From IMCC45349 sp047219225 (GTDB lineage Bacteria > Bacteroidota > Bacteroidia > Flavobacteriales > Flavobacteriaceae), in NCBI RefSeq assembly GCF_047219225.1, contig NZ_CP178208.1, forward strand, positions 1,798,001 through 1,862,000: a stretch of DNA of 64,000 nt. The letters run 5' to 3'. Made by a program: the position numbers and the translations under genes. The notes below the pieces were generated by a model. The model did not search any database. It was not told the DNA's origin and worked only from the letters and a program-made list of their open reading frames with translations. This document shows, piece after piece, positions 8,673 through 17,841 of this stretch (position 1 is its first letter; each line of letters begins with the position of its first letter).

Positions 8673-9914
8673 CTAGCTGTAGTAATTACGTATAAAATCA
8701 ATAATTTGGATTACAGCACCTTTGTTTTTTAATATTAAGTTTGAATTGTTTGCTCCCGACTTTAGTCTGAAGTCTTTGTTTTTAGATAGTTTTAATGCAA
8801 TTGAGTTAAATTCAGAAGTGCTTGTAATGCTGAACATACCTTTGTTTTGTATCATTAGGGCTGCTTCTGGAAAGTTTTTATAATTTTTGCCTATAATTAC
8901 TGGCACTCCAAATGTGGCTGGTTCAAGCGTATTATGAAGTCCAGATTTACCCATAGCACCACCAACGTAAGCTATATCAGCATAGCTATATATTTTAGAT
9001 AAGATGCCAATAGTGTCTATAATAAATACTTGTTTAGTTTTTAAATCAACACCATTCATTTCTGAAAACAAAACAGTTGACTTAGATATTTTGTGTTTTA
9101 AATTATTTATTTGGGTACTTTTTATATCGTGAGGTGCAAGAATAAATTTAAGGTCATTATCCGATGAGTTAATGTAGTCTAAAAATATAGCTTCGTCTTC
9201 TGGCCAAACACTACCAGCAACGAAGCAAAGTTTATTGTTTTTAAATTCTTCTATAAACTTAAGTGTGTTATCAATATTTAATTGATTTGATACTCTGTCA
9301 AATCTTGTGTCACCAGAAACGCTTACGTTATGAATATTTAGAGAGTGTAATAGTTTTTGAGAGTTTTCATCTTGAACAAAAAAGTGGTCAATTGTTTTTA
9401 AAGATTTTCTCATTAAACCTCCATAAGGTTTAAAAAATATTTGGTCTTTTCTGAAATAAGCAGAAATTAATAAGGTCTTTATTTTTCTTTTTTCTAGCTC
9501 TAAAAAGTAGTTAGGCCATATTTCATATTTCACAAATATGACTAAACTAGGATTTACTATGTTTAAAAACCTTATTGCGTTACGTTTAGTGTCAAAAGGT
9601 AAATAAACTACAATATCTGTAATTGGGTTTGTCTTTCTTATTTCATAACCTGAAGGTGAAAAGAAGCTTAAAACAAATTTATGCTTTGGATATAAGTCTT
9701 TCAGTTTTTCAAAAACAGGTAACCCTTGTTCATATTCACCTAAGGACGCACAGTGAAGCCAAATAACGTTATCATTTTTAGAAAGGTGTTTTTTAAGCTT
9801 AGAAAATGTTTCGGTTCTTCCTATAACACCAAGTTTTAATTTGGCATTAAAAGTAGCGATGAGTTTTATAAAAAAACTAACAATAACTATGAGTATGTTG
9901 TATAGAAAATGCAA
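8673..9914 (-). CDS. waaA: 3-deoxy-D-manno-octulosonic acid (Kdo) transferase
   Basis: The 413-residue protein fits the WaaA/KdtA family. It has an N-terminal membrane-anchor helix (residues 1-22), the motif WLHCASLGEYEQG with the conserved Glu, the KYEIWPN motif, and a C-terminal GT-B half with YVGGAMGKSGLHNTLEPA. The enzyme transfers Kdo from CMP-Kdo to lipid IVA at the inner membrane during lipid A-core assembly. Length is close to family norm. It is transcribed away from the aminotransferase/galE pair. Whether it adds one or two Kdo residues cannot be read from the sequence. Confidence 0.93.
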   Translation of the reverse strand: MHFLYNILIVIVSFFIKLIATFNAKLKLGVIGRTETFSKLKKHLSKNDNVIWLHCASLGEYEQGLPVFEKLKDLYPKHKFVLSFFSPSGYEIRKTNPITDIVVYLPFDTKRNAIRFLNIVNPSLVIFVKYEIWPNYFLELEKRKIKTLLISAYFRKDQIFFKPYGGLMRKSLKTIDHFFVQDENSQKLLHSLNIHNVSVSGDTRFDRVSNQLNIDNTLKFIEEFKNNKLCFVAGSVWPEDEAIFLDYINSSDNDLKFILAPHDIKSTQINNLKHKISKSTVLFSEMNGVDLKTKQVFIIDTIGILSKIYSYADIAYVGGAMGKSGLHNTLEPATFGVPVIIGKNYKNFPEAALMIQNKGMFSITSTSEFNSIALKLSKNKDFRLKSGANNSNLILKNKGAVIQIIDFIRNYYS

Positions 9915-9958
9915 TTAATTTACTTTAAGGCTAAAATACATTCTTTATCTCAAATTCA

Positions 9959-9989
9959 TTGTCTTAGAGATATGAATTTTGTATTTTCG
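9959..9989 (+). promoter_or_regulatory. Promoter of the aminotransferase-galE operon
   Basis: TTG at 9959-9961, a 20-nt spacer, then TATTTTCG at 9982-9989 (one mismatch to TAnnTTTG). Start of transcription is expected near 9996, about 40 nt before the ATG. Confidence 0.5.
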
Positions 9990-10036
9990 CTAACTAGTTA
10001 TTTATTAAAAATCGCGTTTAAAATTCCATATTTGAC

Positions 10037-11170
10037 ATGAGAAAAATACAAATGGTTGACCTTAAAGGTCAATATGAAATCATAAAAGAGACTGTTAATG
10101 AGTCGGTTATTGAAGTTATTGAATCAACAGCTTTTATTAATGGACCTAGAGTGCATGAATTTCAAAAAAATCTTGAAGAATATTTAGGAGTAAAGCATGT
10201 AATTCCATGTGCAAATGGTACTGATGCATTACAAATAGCAATGATGGGATTAGGGTTAAAACCAGGAGATGAAGTGATAACTGCAGATTTTACATTTGCT
10301 GCTACAGTTGAGGTAATAGCATTGTTAGGACTAACTCCAGTGTTAGTTGATGTAGAGCCAGATACTTTTAATATAGATGTAGAAGCTATTAAAAAAGCGA
10401 TTACACCTAATACTAAAGCAATTGTTCCTGTACATTTATTTGGTCAATGTGCCAATATGGATGCTATTATGGAAATAGCAAATGAGCATAACTTATTTGT
10501 GATAGAAGATAACGCACAAGCGATTGGAGCAACATATACTTCAGCTGATGGAAAGAAAACAAAAGCGGGAGCTATTGGACACGTTGCTTCAACTTCATTT
10601 TTTCCATCTAAAAACTTAGGTTGTTATGGAGATGGAGGAGCGATTTTTACAAATGATGACGATTTAGCACATACTATTCGTGGTATCGTAAATCATGGTA
10701 TGTATGTACGTTATCATCATGATGTAGTTGGAGTTAATTCTAGATTGGATTCTATTCAAGCAGCTGTTTTAGGCGCAAAATTACCTAGACTAGATGCTTA
10801 TAATAATGCTAGAAAATTAGCTGCTAGTAAATATGATAAAGCTTTTGAGGGAATTGAAAACATTGTAACTCCTTTTAGAAATGGAGGAGATGATAACCAT
10901 GTATTCCATCAATATACACTTAAAGTAAGGAATACTGATAGAGATGCTTTAGCTAAGTTTTTAAATGACAATGGAATTCCATGTGGAGTATATTATCCAA
11001 TACCTTTACATAACCAGAAGGCATATAAAGATGAAAGGTATAATGAAGCAGATTTTACTGTCACTAATCAATTAGTAAAAGAAGTAATTTCTTTACCAAT
11101 GCATACTGAGTTAGATGATGAGCAAATAGAATTCATAACTACTAAAGTAATAGAGTTTGTAAATGGCTAA
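10037..11170 (+). CDS. DegT/DnrJ/EryC1/StrS-family sugar aminotransferase
   Basis: This 377-residue protein is a PLP-dependent aminotransferase of the sugar-nucleotide type. Visible motifs are the N-terminal VDLKGQY, CANGTDALQIA for PLP phosphate binding, VIEDNAQAIGA with the ring-stacking Asp region, and SFFPSKNLGCYGDGGA with Lys192 as the Schiff-base lysine. Members transfer an amino group to a keto-sugar nucleotide for surface polysaccharide or LPS. It overlaps galE by 8 nt, so the two are co-translated, and it faces away from waaA. The exact sugar substrate (WecE/ArnB/Per-like) cannot be assigned. Confidence 0.9.
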   Translation: MRKIQMVDLKGQYEIIKETVNESVIEVIESTAFINGPRVHEFQKNLEEYLGVKHVIPCANGTDALQIAMMGLGLKPGDEVITADFTFAATVEVIALLGLTPVLVDVEPDTFNIDVEAIKKAITPNTKAIVPVHLFGQCANMDAIMEIANEHNLFVIEDNAQAIGATYTSADGKKTKAGAIGHVASTSFFPSKNLGCYGDGGAIFTNDDDLAHTIRGIVNHGMYVRYHHDVVGVNSRLDSIQAAVLGAKLPRLDAYNNARKLAASKYDKAFEGIENIVTPFRNGGDDNHVFHQYTLKVRNTDRDALAKFLNDNGIPCGVYYPIPLHNQKAYKDERYNEADFTVTNQLVKEVISLPMHTELDDEQIEFITTKVIEFVNG

Positions 11171-12188
11171 AATACTTGTAACAGGAGGACTTGGTTTTAT
11201 TGGTTCTCATACAGTTGTAGAACTTCAAAACAAAGGATTTGAAGTTGTGATAATTGATGATTTATCAAATTCATCATTAGATATATTAGATAGAATAGTT
11301 TCTATTACTGGAATACAACCTATTTTTGAGAAATTAGACTTAAAAGATAAACTAGGTGTTCAAACATTCTTTCAAAACCATAAAGACATAAAAGGAGTTG
11401 TTCATTTTGCTGCAAGTAAAGCTGTAGGTGAAAGCGTTAACGAGCCTTTAATGTATTATGAAAACAATCTTACAACATTAGTATACATGTTACAAGAGGT
11501 GAGTCAACTTGAAGATTCAAACTTTATATTTAGCTCTTCTTGTACAGTATATGGACAAGCAGATACTTTACCAATTACTGAAAGCGCTCCTGTTAAAAAA
11601 GCAGAATCTCCTTATGGTAATACCAAACAAATAGGTGAAGAAATTATTACCGATGTTTGTAAAGTAAACTCAGATTTTAACGCAATAGCCTTACGTTATT
11701 TTAATCCTATTGGAGCGCACAAAAGTGCAAAAATTGGGGAATTACCCCTTGGAGTACCACAAAATTTAGTGCCATTTATTACACAAACAGCAATTGGACT
11801 TAGAGAGCAATTATCTGTATTTGGAGATGATTATCCTACAACCGATGGCACTTGTGTAAGAGATTATATTCATGTGGTAGATTTGGCAAAAGCGCATGTG
11901 GTAGCTTTAGAAAGATTGTTAGGAGCTAAGAATGAATCTAATTACGAAACCTTTAATTTAGGTACAGGAACTGGTAGTTCTGTACTAGAAGTTATTCAAT
12001 CTTTTGAACGTGTGTCTGGAACTAAATTAAACTATAAAATTGCTAATCGTAGAGAAGGTGATGTTATAGCTGCCTATGCAGATACTAAAAGGGCAAATGA
12101 GGTTTTAGGTTGGAAATCAGAACTTTCCTTGGACGATGCAATGCGTACAGCATGGAATTGGGAACAAAACATCAGAAAAAATTCCTAA
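11163..12188 (+). CDS. galE: UDP-glucose 4-epimerase
   Basis: The 341-residue short-chain dehydrogenase has the NAD-binding motif GGLGFIGSH at its start, FSSSCTVYG with the catalytic Ser/Thr, and SPYGNTK with the YxxxK pair. The long substrate-domain features (NPIGAH, VRDYIHVVDL, NLGTGTGSSV) are specific to the GalE type. It interconverts UDP-glucose and UDP-galactose (or the N-acetyl forms) for envelope polysaccharides. Its start lies 8 nt inside the preceding aminotransferase gene. Confidence 0.93.
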   Translation: MAKILVTGGLGFIGSHTVVELQNKGFEVVIIDDLSNSSLDILDRIVSITGIQPIFEKLDLKDKLGVQTFFQNHKDIKGVVHFAASKAVGESVNEPLMYYENNLTTLVYMLQEVSQLEDSNFIFSSSCTVYGQADTLPITESAPVKKAESPYGNTKQIGEEIITDVCKVNSDFNAIALRYFNPIGAHKSAKIGELPLGVPQNLVPFITQTAIGLREQLSVFGDDYPTTDGTCVRDYIHVVDLAKAHVVALERLLGAKNESNYETFNLGTGTGSSVLEVIQSFERVSGTKLNYKIANRREGDVIAAYADTKRANEVLGWKSELSLDDAMRTAWNWEQNIRKNS

Positions 12189-12218
12189 ATTAGTAGTGTA
12201 ACTACTAACAAACCAAAC

Positions 12219-13496
12219 ATGAAAAAAATTGCATTTTTAATTGCAGCACTTTTTGCTATTAGTGTTTCTGCACAGAGTACCTATTTGCATTGTGGAAAAA
12301 TTATTGACACCAAAGAAGGTAAAGTTCTTAGTGAAAAAACAATTGTAATAACAGGAAATAAAATAACTGCAATACATGATGGTTATATCAATTCTGAAAA
12401 TGTAGATGATATAGTTATAGATTTAAAATCTAAAACGGTAATGCCTGGTCTTATTGATATGCATGTGCATATTGAAAGTGAGTATAATCCAAAAAAGTAT
12501 ATGGATAGGTTCACTGCTAGTAAAGCAGATGTAGCATTTAACTCTGTAAATTTTGCTAATACTACTTTAATGGCTGGATTTACTACAGTAAGAGATTTAG
12601 GAGGTTCTGGTGTAAATATTTCATTAAGAAATGCCATAAATCAAGATAAAATAATAGGTCCAAGAATTTATACAGCGGGAAAAGCTATTGGAACAACAGG
12701 AGGACATGCAGACCCAACAAATGGAATGAGGCATGACCTAATGGGAGATCCAGGGCCTAATGAAGGTGTAATTAATAGCGTTGATGATGCTAAAAAAGCA
12801 GTTAGACAACGTTATAAAAATGGAGCAGATAATATAAAGATTACTGCCACAGGAGGTGTGTTAAGTGTTGCTAAAAACGGGCAAAACCCACAATTTACTC
12901 TAGAGGAGATTAAGGCTATATGTGATACAGCAAAAGATTACGGAATGATTATCGCAGCACATGCACATGGAGATGAAGGAATGAAACGTGCTATTATTGG
13001 AGGTGTTACAACAATAGAACATGGAACTTTAATGAGCGAAGAGACTATGGATTTAATGAAGCAATATGGTACTTACTATGTGCCAACAATTACTGCTGGA
13101 AAAGCAGTTGCTGATAATGCAAAAATTAATGGTTTTTATCCTGAAATAATTGTTCCTAAAGCATTAGAAATTGGACCAAAAATTCAGAATACTTTTAAAA
13201 ACGCTTATAAAAGAGGTGTGAAGATTGCTTTTGGAACTGATGCAGGTGTATTTCCACATGGATTAAATGGTAAAGAGTTTGGTTATATGGTTGAAGTTGG
13301 TATGCCAGAAATGGAAGCAATACAATCTGCAACAATTACTAATGCACTTGTTTTAGGGCTACAGGATGAGTTAGGGCAAATTAAAGTAGGTTATTTAGCA
13401 GATATTGTTGCTGTAGAAGATAATCCAATTGAAGATATTAATACAATGGAGAATGTTGTTTTTGTAATGAAAAACGGAAAGGTTTATAAAAAATAA
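12219..13496 (+). CDS. Secreted amidohydrolase (imidazolonepropionase/prolidase-like)
   Basis: The 425-residue protein has a signal peptide (MKKIAFLIAALFAISVSAQ) and an amidohydrolase TIM barrel. Visible metal ligands are DMHVHIE near residue 82, the Lys region NIKITATGG, AAHAHGDEG, IEHGT, and the late Asp in FGTDAGV. The C-terminus returns to the small beta-sandwich (GQIKVGYLADIVAVEDNP). Related flavobacterial enzymes are annotated as Xaa-Pro dipeptidases or imidazolonepropionase-like; the signal peptide argues for a periplasmic peptidase or amidase. It starts 30 nt after galE and may be read from the same promoter. Confidence 0.85.
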   Translation: MKKIAFLIAALFAISVSAQSTYLHCGKIIDTKEGKVLSEKTIVITGNKITAIHDGYINSENVDDIVIDLKSKTVMPGLIDMHVHIESEYNPKKYMDRFTASKADVAFNSVNFANTTLMAGFTTVRDLGGSGVNISLRNAINQDKIIGPRIYTAGKAIGTTGGHADPTNGMRHDLMGDPGPNEGVINSVDDAKKAVRQRYKNGADNIKITATGGVLSVAKNGQNPQFTLEEIKAICDTAKDYGMIIAAHAHGDEGMKRAIIGGVTTIEHGTLMSEETMDLMKQYGTYYVPTITAGKAVADNAKINGFYPEIIVPKALEIGPKIQNTFKNAYKRGVKIAFGTDAGVFPHGLNGKEFGYMVEVGMPEMEAIQSATITNALVLGLQDELGQIKVGYLADIVAVEDNPIEDINTMENVVFVMKNGKVYKK

Positions 13497-13514
13497 ATCA
13501 GTTATATTTTAAAA

Positions 13515-13546
13515 CAAAAAAGCCTTGATTAATCAAGGCTTTTTTG
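13515..13546. terminator. Perfectly palindromic bidirectional terminator
   Basis: CAAAAAAGCCTTGATT at 13515-13530 is exactly mirrored by its complement at 13531-13546. It serves the amidohydrolase on the plus strand and lspA on the minus strand. The lspA stop codon (13529-13531) sits at the centre of the palindrome. Confidence 0.85.
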
Positions 13547-14041
13547 TTTTTTCTCTTTTAAATATTGTTTGACTCCAGCAACGAGTAGCATTATCATACC
13601 AGCAGATACAGAAACGTCTGCAAGGTTAAAAATACCAGTTCTAAATACGCCGCCAAAGTCTAAATGTAAAAAGTCAGTTACTTTTCCATATAGAATTCTA
13701 TCATACACATTAGCAAATCCGCCACCAATAATACAACAAAAGGCAATTAAAGACATTTGATCCATGTTTTTGTCTTTAAAAATATGACGTAACACAGCGC
13801 CTAAAACTACTATTGGTAATATAAGTAAAAGGATAAGTCTTAATGTATCATTTAATTCACTTCCCATACCTAGAAAGGCGCCAGTATTTTTTACATGATG
13901 TAAAGTGAAGATGTCTCCAATAATTGAGGAATTATCTCCCATATCTACATTAGCTTCAACCCATTTTTTAGAAACTTGATCTATTACAAAATTTATAATA
14001 ATTAAAACTATTATAAAAATACTGCGTTTTGAAAGTTTCAT
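13529..14041 (-). CDS. lspA: Lipoprotein signal peptidase (signal peptidase II)
   Basis: The 170-residue inner-membrane aspartic protease has four hydrophobic segments. It carries the family motifs DQVSKKWVE near the start, VKNTGAFLG, GGFANVYDR with the first catalytic Asp, and FNLADVSV with the second. It cleaves prolipoproteins before the lipidated Cys, which suits a window containing several lipoproteins. Its start abuts the fabD stop without a gap, so the two are co-transcribed. Confidence 0.95.
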   Translation of the reverse strand: MKLSKRSIFIIVLIIINFVIDQVSKKWVEANVDMGDNSSIIGDIFTLHHVKNTGAFLGMGSELNDTLRLILLLILPIVVLGAVLRHIFKDKNMDQMSLIAFCCIIGGGFANVYDRILYGKVTDFLHLDFGGVFRTGIFNLADVSVSAGMIMLLVAGVKQYLKEKKQKSLD

Positions 14042-14935
14042 TTATGCTTCCGTTTGAAAAGTTGCTGAAGCTGTTTGCGCTTCTCTATTAATTTTTCTAA
14101 CTAACCCTTGTAAAACTTTTCCTGGACCAACCTCAGTAAAGTGAGTTGCACCATCAGCAATCATTTGTTGTACAGATTGTGTCCAACGTACAGGAGCAGT
14201 TAATTGTGAAATTAAATTAGCTTTAATTTCGTTTTCATCAGTTATAGCACTAGCTGTTACATTTTGATAAATTGGGCAACTTGGTTTATTGAAATTTGTA
14301 GCCTCAATTGCAGCTGCTAATTCTTCTCTTGCTGGTTCCATTAAAGGAGAATGGAAAGCACCACCAACTGGTAATACTAAAGCACGACGTGCACCTTCAG
14401 CTTTTAAAGTTTCACAAGCAGTATTAATAGCATCTACTTCACCAGAAATCACTAGTTGTCCTGGACAATTATAGTTGGCTGCAACTACAACACCATCAGT
14501 ACTACCGCATATTTTTTCTACTACATCATCTTCTAAACCTAAAACAGCAGCCATTGTACTTGGTTGTAACTCACAAGCTTTTTGCATTGCTTGAGCACGT
14601 TGAGATACCAATTTTAATCCGTCTTCAAAACTTAAAGCACCACTAACAACTAAAGCTGAAAGCTCACCAAGAGAATGTCCAGCAACCATATCAGGTTTGA
14701 AATCATCGCCTAGTGTTTTTGCAAGAATTACCGAATGTAAAAAGATTGCAGGTTGTGTTACTTTGGTTTGTTTTAAGTCTTCAGCAGAACCTTCAAACAT
14801 GATGTCTGTAATAGAAAATCCTAATATATCATTAGCTTTTTCAAAAAGTTCTTGTGCTAAAGGAGAGTTTTCATAAAGGTCTAATCCCATTCCTGAAAAT
14901 TGAGCTCCTTGACCTGGAAAAATATATGCGTTCAT
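14042..14935 (-). CDS. fabD: Malonyl-CoA:ACP transacylase
   Basis: The 297-residue protein has FPGQGAQ at the N-terminus, the nucleophile elbow AGHSLGELSAL, the catalytic-His segment GGAFHSPLM, and APVRWTQS near the C-terminus. It loads malonyl groups onto acyl carrier protein for fatty acid synthesis in the cytoplasm. It stands apart from other fab genes and is directly followed by lspA. Confidence 0.95.
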   Translation of the reverse strand: MNAYIFPGQGAQFSGMGLDLYENSPLAQELFEKANDILGFSITDIMFEGSAEDLKQTKVTQPAIFLHSVILAKTLGDDFKPDMVAGHSLGELSALVVSGALSFEDGLKLVSQRAQAMQKACELQPSTMAAVLGLEDDVVEKICGSTDGVVVAANYNCPGQLVISGEVDAINTACETLKAEGARRALVLPVGGAFHSPLMEPAREELAAAIEATNFNKPSCPIYQNVTASAITDENEIKANLISQLTAPVRWTQSVQQMIADGATHFTEVGPGKVLQGLVRKINREAQTASATFQTEA

Positions 14936-14990
14936 TTAATTTAGTTTTAATTGCTGCAAAAATAGGAATAATATGTTAATTGATATAGGT

Positions 14991-16547
14991 TTATAAACCA
15001 ACAGTTGCAGCTTCAGCACAACGTTCACCATCCATAGCTGCAGAAATAATACCTCCAGCATAACCGCCACCTTCGCCACAAGGATAAAGATTAGTAATTT
15101 CTGGATGTTCTAAGCTTTCTTTTCTTGGGATATTTACAGGAGAAGATGTCCTAGATTCAACACCAATTACATTGGCTTCTTCAGTATAAAAACCTTTCAT
15201 TTTTTGTCCAAAAGCAGCAAATCCTTTTCGTAATCTGCTACCAATTAGTTTTGGGAATAAAGAGTGTAAAGGTGCCGATTTTAATCCTGGTTGATAAGAT
15301 GTATTATTTAAGGAGTTAGAAAAATTACCTTCTACAAAATCGGTGAGTCTTTGAGCAGGAGCTGTTTGAGTTCTACCACCAGCTGTAAAAGCTAAACGTT
15401 CAAAATTCTTTTGATATTCTAAACCTTTTAAAATACCATATTGTTCATATTTTGGTAAATCTTTATCTACATTTATTTCGACTACAATGCCCGAATTGGC
15501 AAATTCATTATTTCGTTTAGATGGAGACATACCATTAACAACTACCTCGCCATTGGCAGTAGCTGCTGGTACAATAAAACCACCAGGACACATACAAAAA
15601 GAATATACTCCACGATTATTTACCTGTTGCACTAGACTATACGATGCAGCAGGAAGTAATTCATCTCGTTTACCTTCACAATGATATTGAATAGAGTCAA
15701 TAATATGTTGTGGATGCTCTACACGAACTCCCATTGCAAACGACTTAGCTTTTAATGCAATATTCTTATTGTTTAGTAAGTAATAAATATCACGAGCAGA
15801 ATGTCCAGTTGCTAAAATAACTTTTTCAACAGGCATCTTATCACCATTAAGTAATTGAATACTTTTAATGGTTTGATTTACGATTGTAAAATCAGTAACA
15901 CGACTATCAAAATGTACTTCGCCACCATATTTTAAAATGGTTTCACGAATGTTTTTTACCACTTTTGGGAGTTTGTTAGTCCCAATATGTGGATGGGCAT
16001 CTATTAGTATTTGCTCGGTTGCACCATGAAATACTAAGTTTTCAAAAATACGACGTACATCACCACGTTTTAAACTGCGCGTGTATAGTTTTCCGTCGGA
16101 GTAAGTTCCTGCACCTCCTTCGCCAAAGCAGTAATTTGAGTCTTCGTTTACAAAATGGTCTTGGTTTATAGCACGTAAGTCACGACGCCTATCTTGAACA
16201 TTTTTACCACGTTCTAGAACAATAGGTTTATAACCCAATTCAATACAACGAAGCGCAGCATACATTCCAGCAGGTCCAAATCCTATTATATGAATTGGTT
16301 TTGCTTTAGAAACATCTTTATAATCAAATTTATAATCTGAAGTTTCAGGAACAGGCTCGTTTATATAAACAGCTACTTTATAGTTTAAAATAATTAAACT
16401 TTTTCTTGCATCGATAGATTTTCGAAGCACTTTAATACCTGAAATTTCTTGTGATGAAACACTCAAAAATTTTGAAGCTTTTTTAACAAGAATATCTTGT
16501 TCTTTTTCCTCTTTAAGTGTAACGCGTAACTGAATTTCTTTTACCAT
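14991..16547 (-). CDS. FAD-dependent oxidoreductase (COG2509-type dehydrogenase)
   Basis: The 518-residue flavoprotein has a small N-terminal domain (about residues 1-85), then the dinucleotide-binding motif IIGFGPAGMYAA and a conserved GEGGAGTYSDGKLYTR stretch. A second conserved segment (SFCMCPGGFIVPAA) and a C-terminal PCGEGGGYAGGI close the FAD site. This architecture is that of a conserved family of uncharacterised dehydrogenases near geranylgeranyl-reductase/HI0933-like proteins. Substrate and pathway are unknown. The gap to the fabD start is 55 nt. Confidence 0.82.
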   Translation of the reverse strand: MVKEIQLRVTLKEEKEQDILVKKASKFLSVSSQEISGIKVLRKSIDARKSLIILNYKVAVYINEPVPETSDYKFDYKDVSKAKPIHIIGFGPAGMYAALRCIELGYKPIVLERGKNVQDRRRDLRAINQDHFVNEDSNYCFGEGGAGTYSDGKLYTRSLKRGDVRRIFENLVFHGATEQILIDAHPHIGTNKLPKVVKNIRETILKYGGEVHFDSRVTDFTIVNQTIKSIQLLNGDKMPVEKVILATGHSARDIYYLLNNKNIALKAKSFAMGVRVEHPQHIIDSIQYHCEGKRDELLPAASYSLVQQVNNRGVYSFCMCPGGFIVPAATANGEVVVNGMSPSKRNNEFANSGIVVEINVDKDLPKYEQYGILKGLEYQKNFERLAFTAGGRTQTAPAQRLTDFVEGNFSNSLNNTSYQPGLKSAPLHSLFPKLIGSRLRKGFAAFGQKMKGFYTEEANVIGVESRTSSPVNIPRKESLEHPEITNLYPCGEGGGYAGGIISAAMDGERCAEAATVGL

Positions 16548-16573
16548 AAAGCGAAATTAAGGAAATAAACTCA

Positions 16574-17839
16574 TTAATGCTTTTTTCTGCTAAATTGATA
16601 AACATATCCTAAGCTTAATTCCGAAAAATCAGCTTGTCCTAAATTGGCATTTATATGAGCGCCAATAAAAAAGTTGTGTTTTGGCGCTTTGCTTGTGTTG
16701 AGTATGTAATATTTGATTCCTAATCTGCTAGAAATACTTCGCTTTATTTCATAGTAGGTGTTCAACTCTTCTAATACAACTGCTGGTTGAGGTTCGCCAG
16801 TAGCCATTGATGTGTAAACATAGCCTTGTGATAGTTGCCAATCGAATCTATATGATGGTTTAAAGATGTTAAAGCCTAAATCAAATTCAATCCCTACATG
16901 ATTTAATAAAAGTTCTGCTGTACCAAAGACCCCAAAATTTGATGCGTATAAAAATGGATTGTCTTTATAATGAGGTTCTTGCTCTAACATTAATTCACCA
17001 TCATTTTTTATGTAATCATAGTATTTTTCATAAAACCTATAATATACACCACCTCCAAACTTAAATGTGTTATTTATTATTTTTCCAGTAGAGATAGCCA
17101 CAGAATAGACTTCTTTTTTGTCATTAAAAACTTGTGATAATACATTTACACCAATACCACTTCTAAATGAGACGTAATTTTGTGTTGTGCGATTAAATTT
17201 GATTTCTTCTTTTGTTGGTTTTTGAATAGTGCTTTCCTTTCTTAAATTAAATTGAGAAGAAAGACTCAGTAAAAAAGAATTTAGCCCTTGATTAGGTAGT
17301 CTACTATGTCCATTAGAATTGTGTAAATAGCCTAAACCTACTCTCCAGTTTGTTTGTTTTTTACTAAAAGCATCGTAATAGATAAACGACTTAAATGCCC
17401 AATTTAATTTTGTGCTAATAGCATGGTTATTTGGATTATTGGTTATGTGGTATTGAGTATCAATGTAAGAACCTCCCAACCCAGTTAATAAGTGCCATTT
17501 GTTAGATTTCTTTTTAAATAAATCAAATTCAATAAATGGTAATATTGAGTAGGCTTTGCCAATTTCTTTTGTGTTTCCAAAATCTGTAATTCCAAGCGTA
17601 ACACCAGTTTTAGGATATCCTAAAATGCGAGACCATTGCGTTTCTGATGAGTTATTATCTTTACTTAAGCTAACAAATAAAGAGGTTTGTAAATTAGATT
17701 TTGGGAAGCCTGTATTTGCTTCCATAGTTTTTCCAATGAGAAATTCGGTTGTGAAATAAAGTTGATTTTGTGAGTTAGATTGTCCTAGTAAAAAGTTGCA
17801 TAGCAAAATGTATAAAGAAACAAGAACTATTTTTTTCAA
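16574..17839 (-). CDS. PagL-like acyloxyacyl hydrolase (lipid A deacylase family), outer membrane
   Basis: This 421-residue protein has a signal peptide (residues 1-19) and alternating beta strands of an outer membrane barrel. The segment LHNSNGHSRLPNQGLN matches the PagL active-site region HxSN. PagL uses a His-Ser-Glu triad with Glu 14 residues after His; here that position is Asn. The protein is also much longer than the approximately 170-residue PagL, with a second strand-rich half. It is therefore a Bacteroidota-type relative; whether it deacylates lipid A is uncertain. It lies 2 nt after the DHFR gene, so it is probably in the thyA-folA transcript. Confidence 0.72.
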   Translation of the reverse strand: MKKIVLVSLYILLCNFLLGQSNSQNQLYFTTEFLIGKTMEANTGFPKSNLQTSLFVSLSKDNNSSETQWSRILGYPKTGVTLGITDFGNTKEIGKAYSILPFIEFDLFKKKSNKWHLLTGLGGSYIDTQYHITNNPNNHAISTKLNWAFKSFIYYDAFSKKQTNWRVGLGYLHNSNGHSRLPNQGLNSFLLSLSSQFNLRKESTIQKPTKEEIKFNRTTQNYVSFRSGIGVNVLSQVFNDKKEVYSVAISTGKIINNTFKFGGGVYYRFYEKYYDYIKNDGELMLEQEPHYKDNPFLYASNFGVFGTAELLLNHVGIEFDLGFNIFKPSYRFDWQLSQGYVYTSMATGEPQPAVVLEELNTYYEIKRSISSRLGIKYYILNTSKAPKHNFFIGAHINANLGQADFSELSLGYVYQFSRKKH

Positions 17840-17841
17840 TT

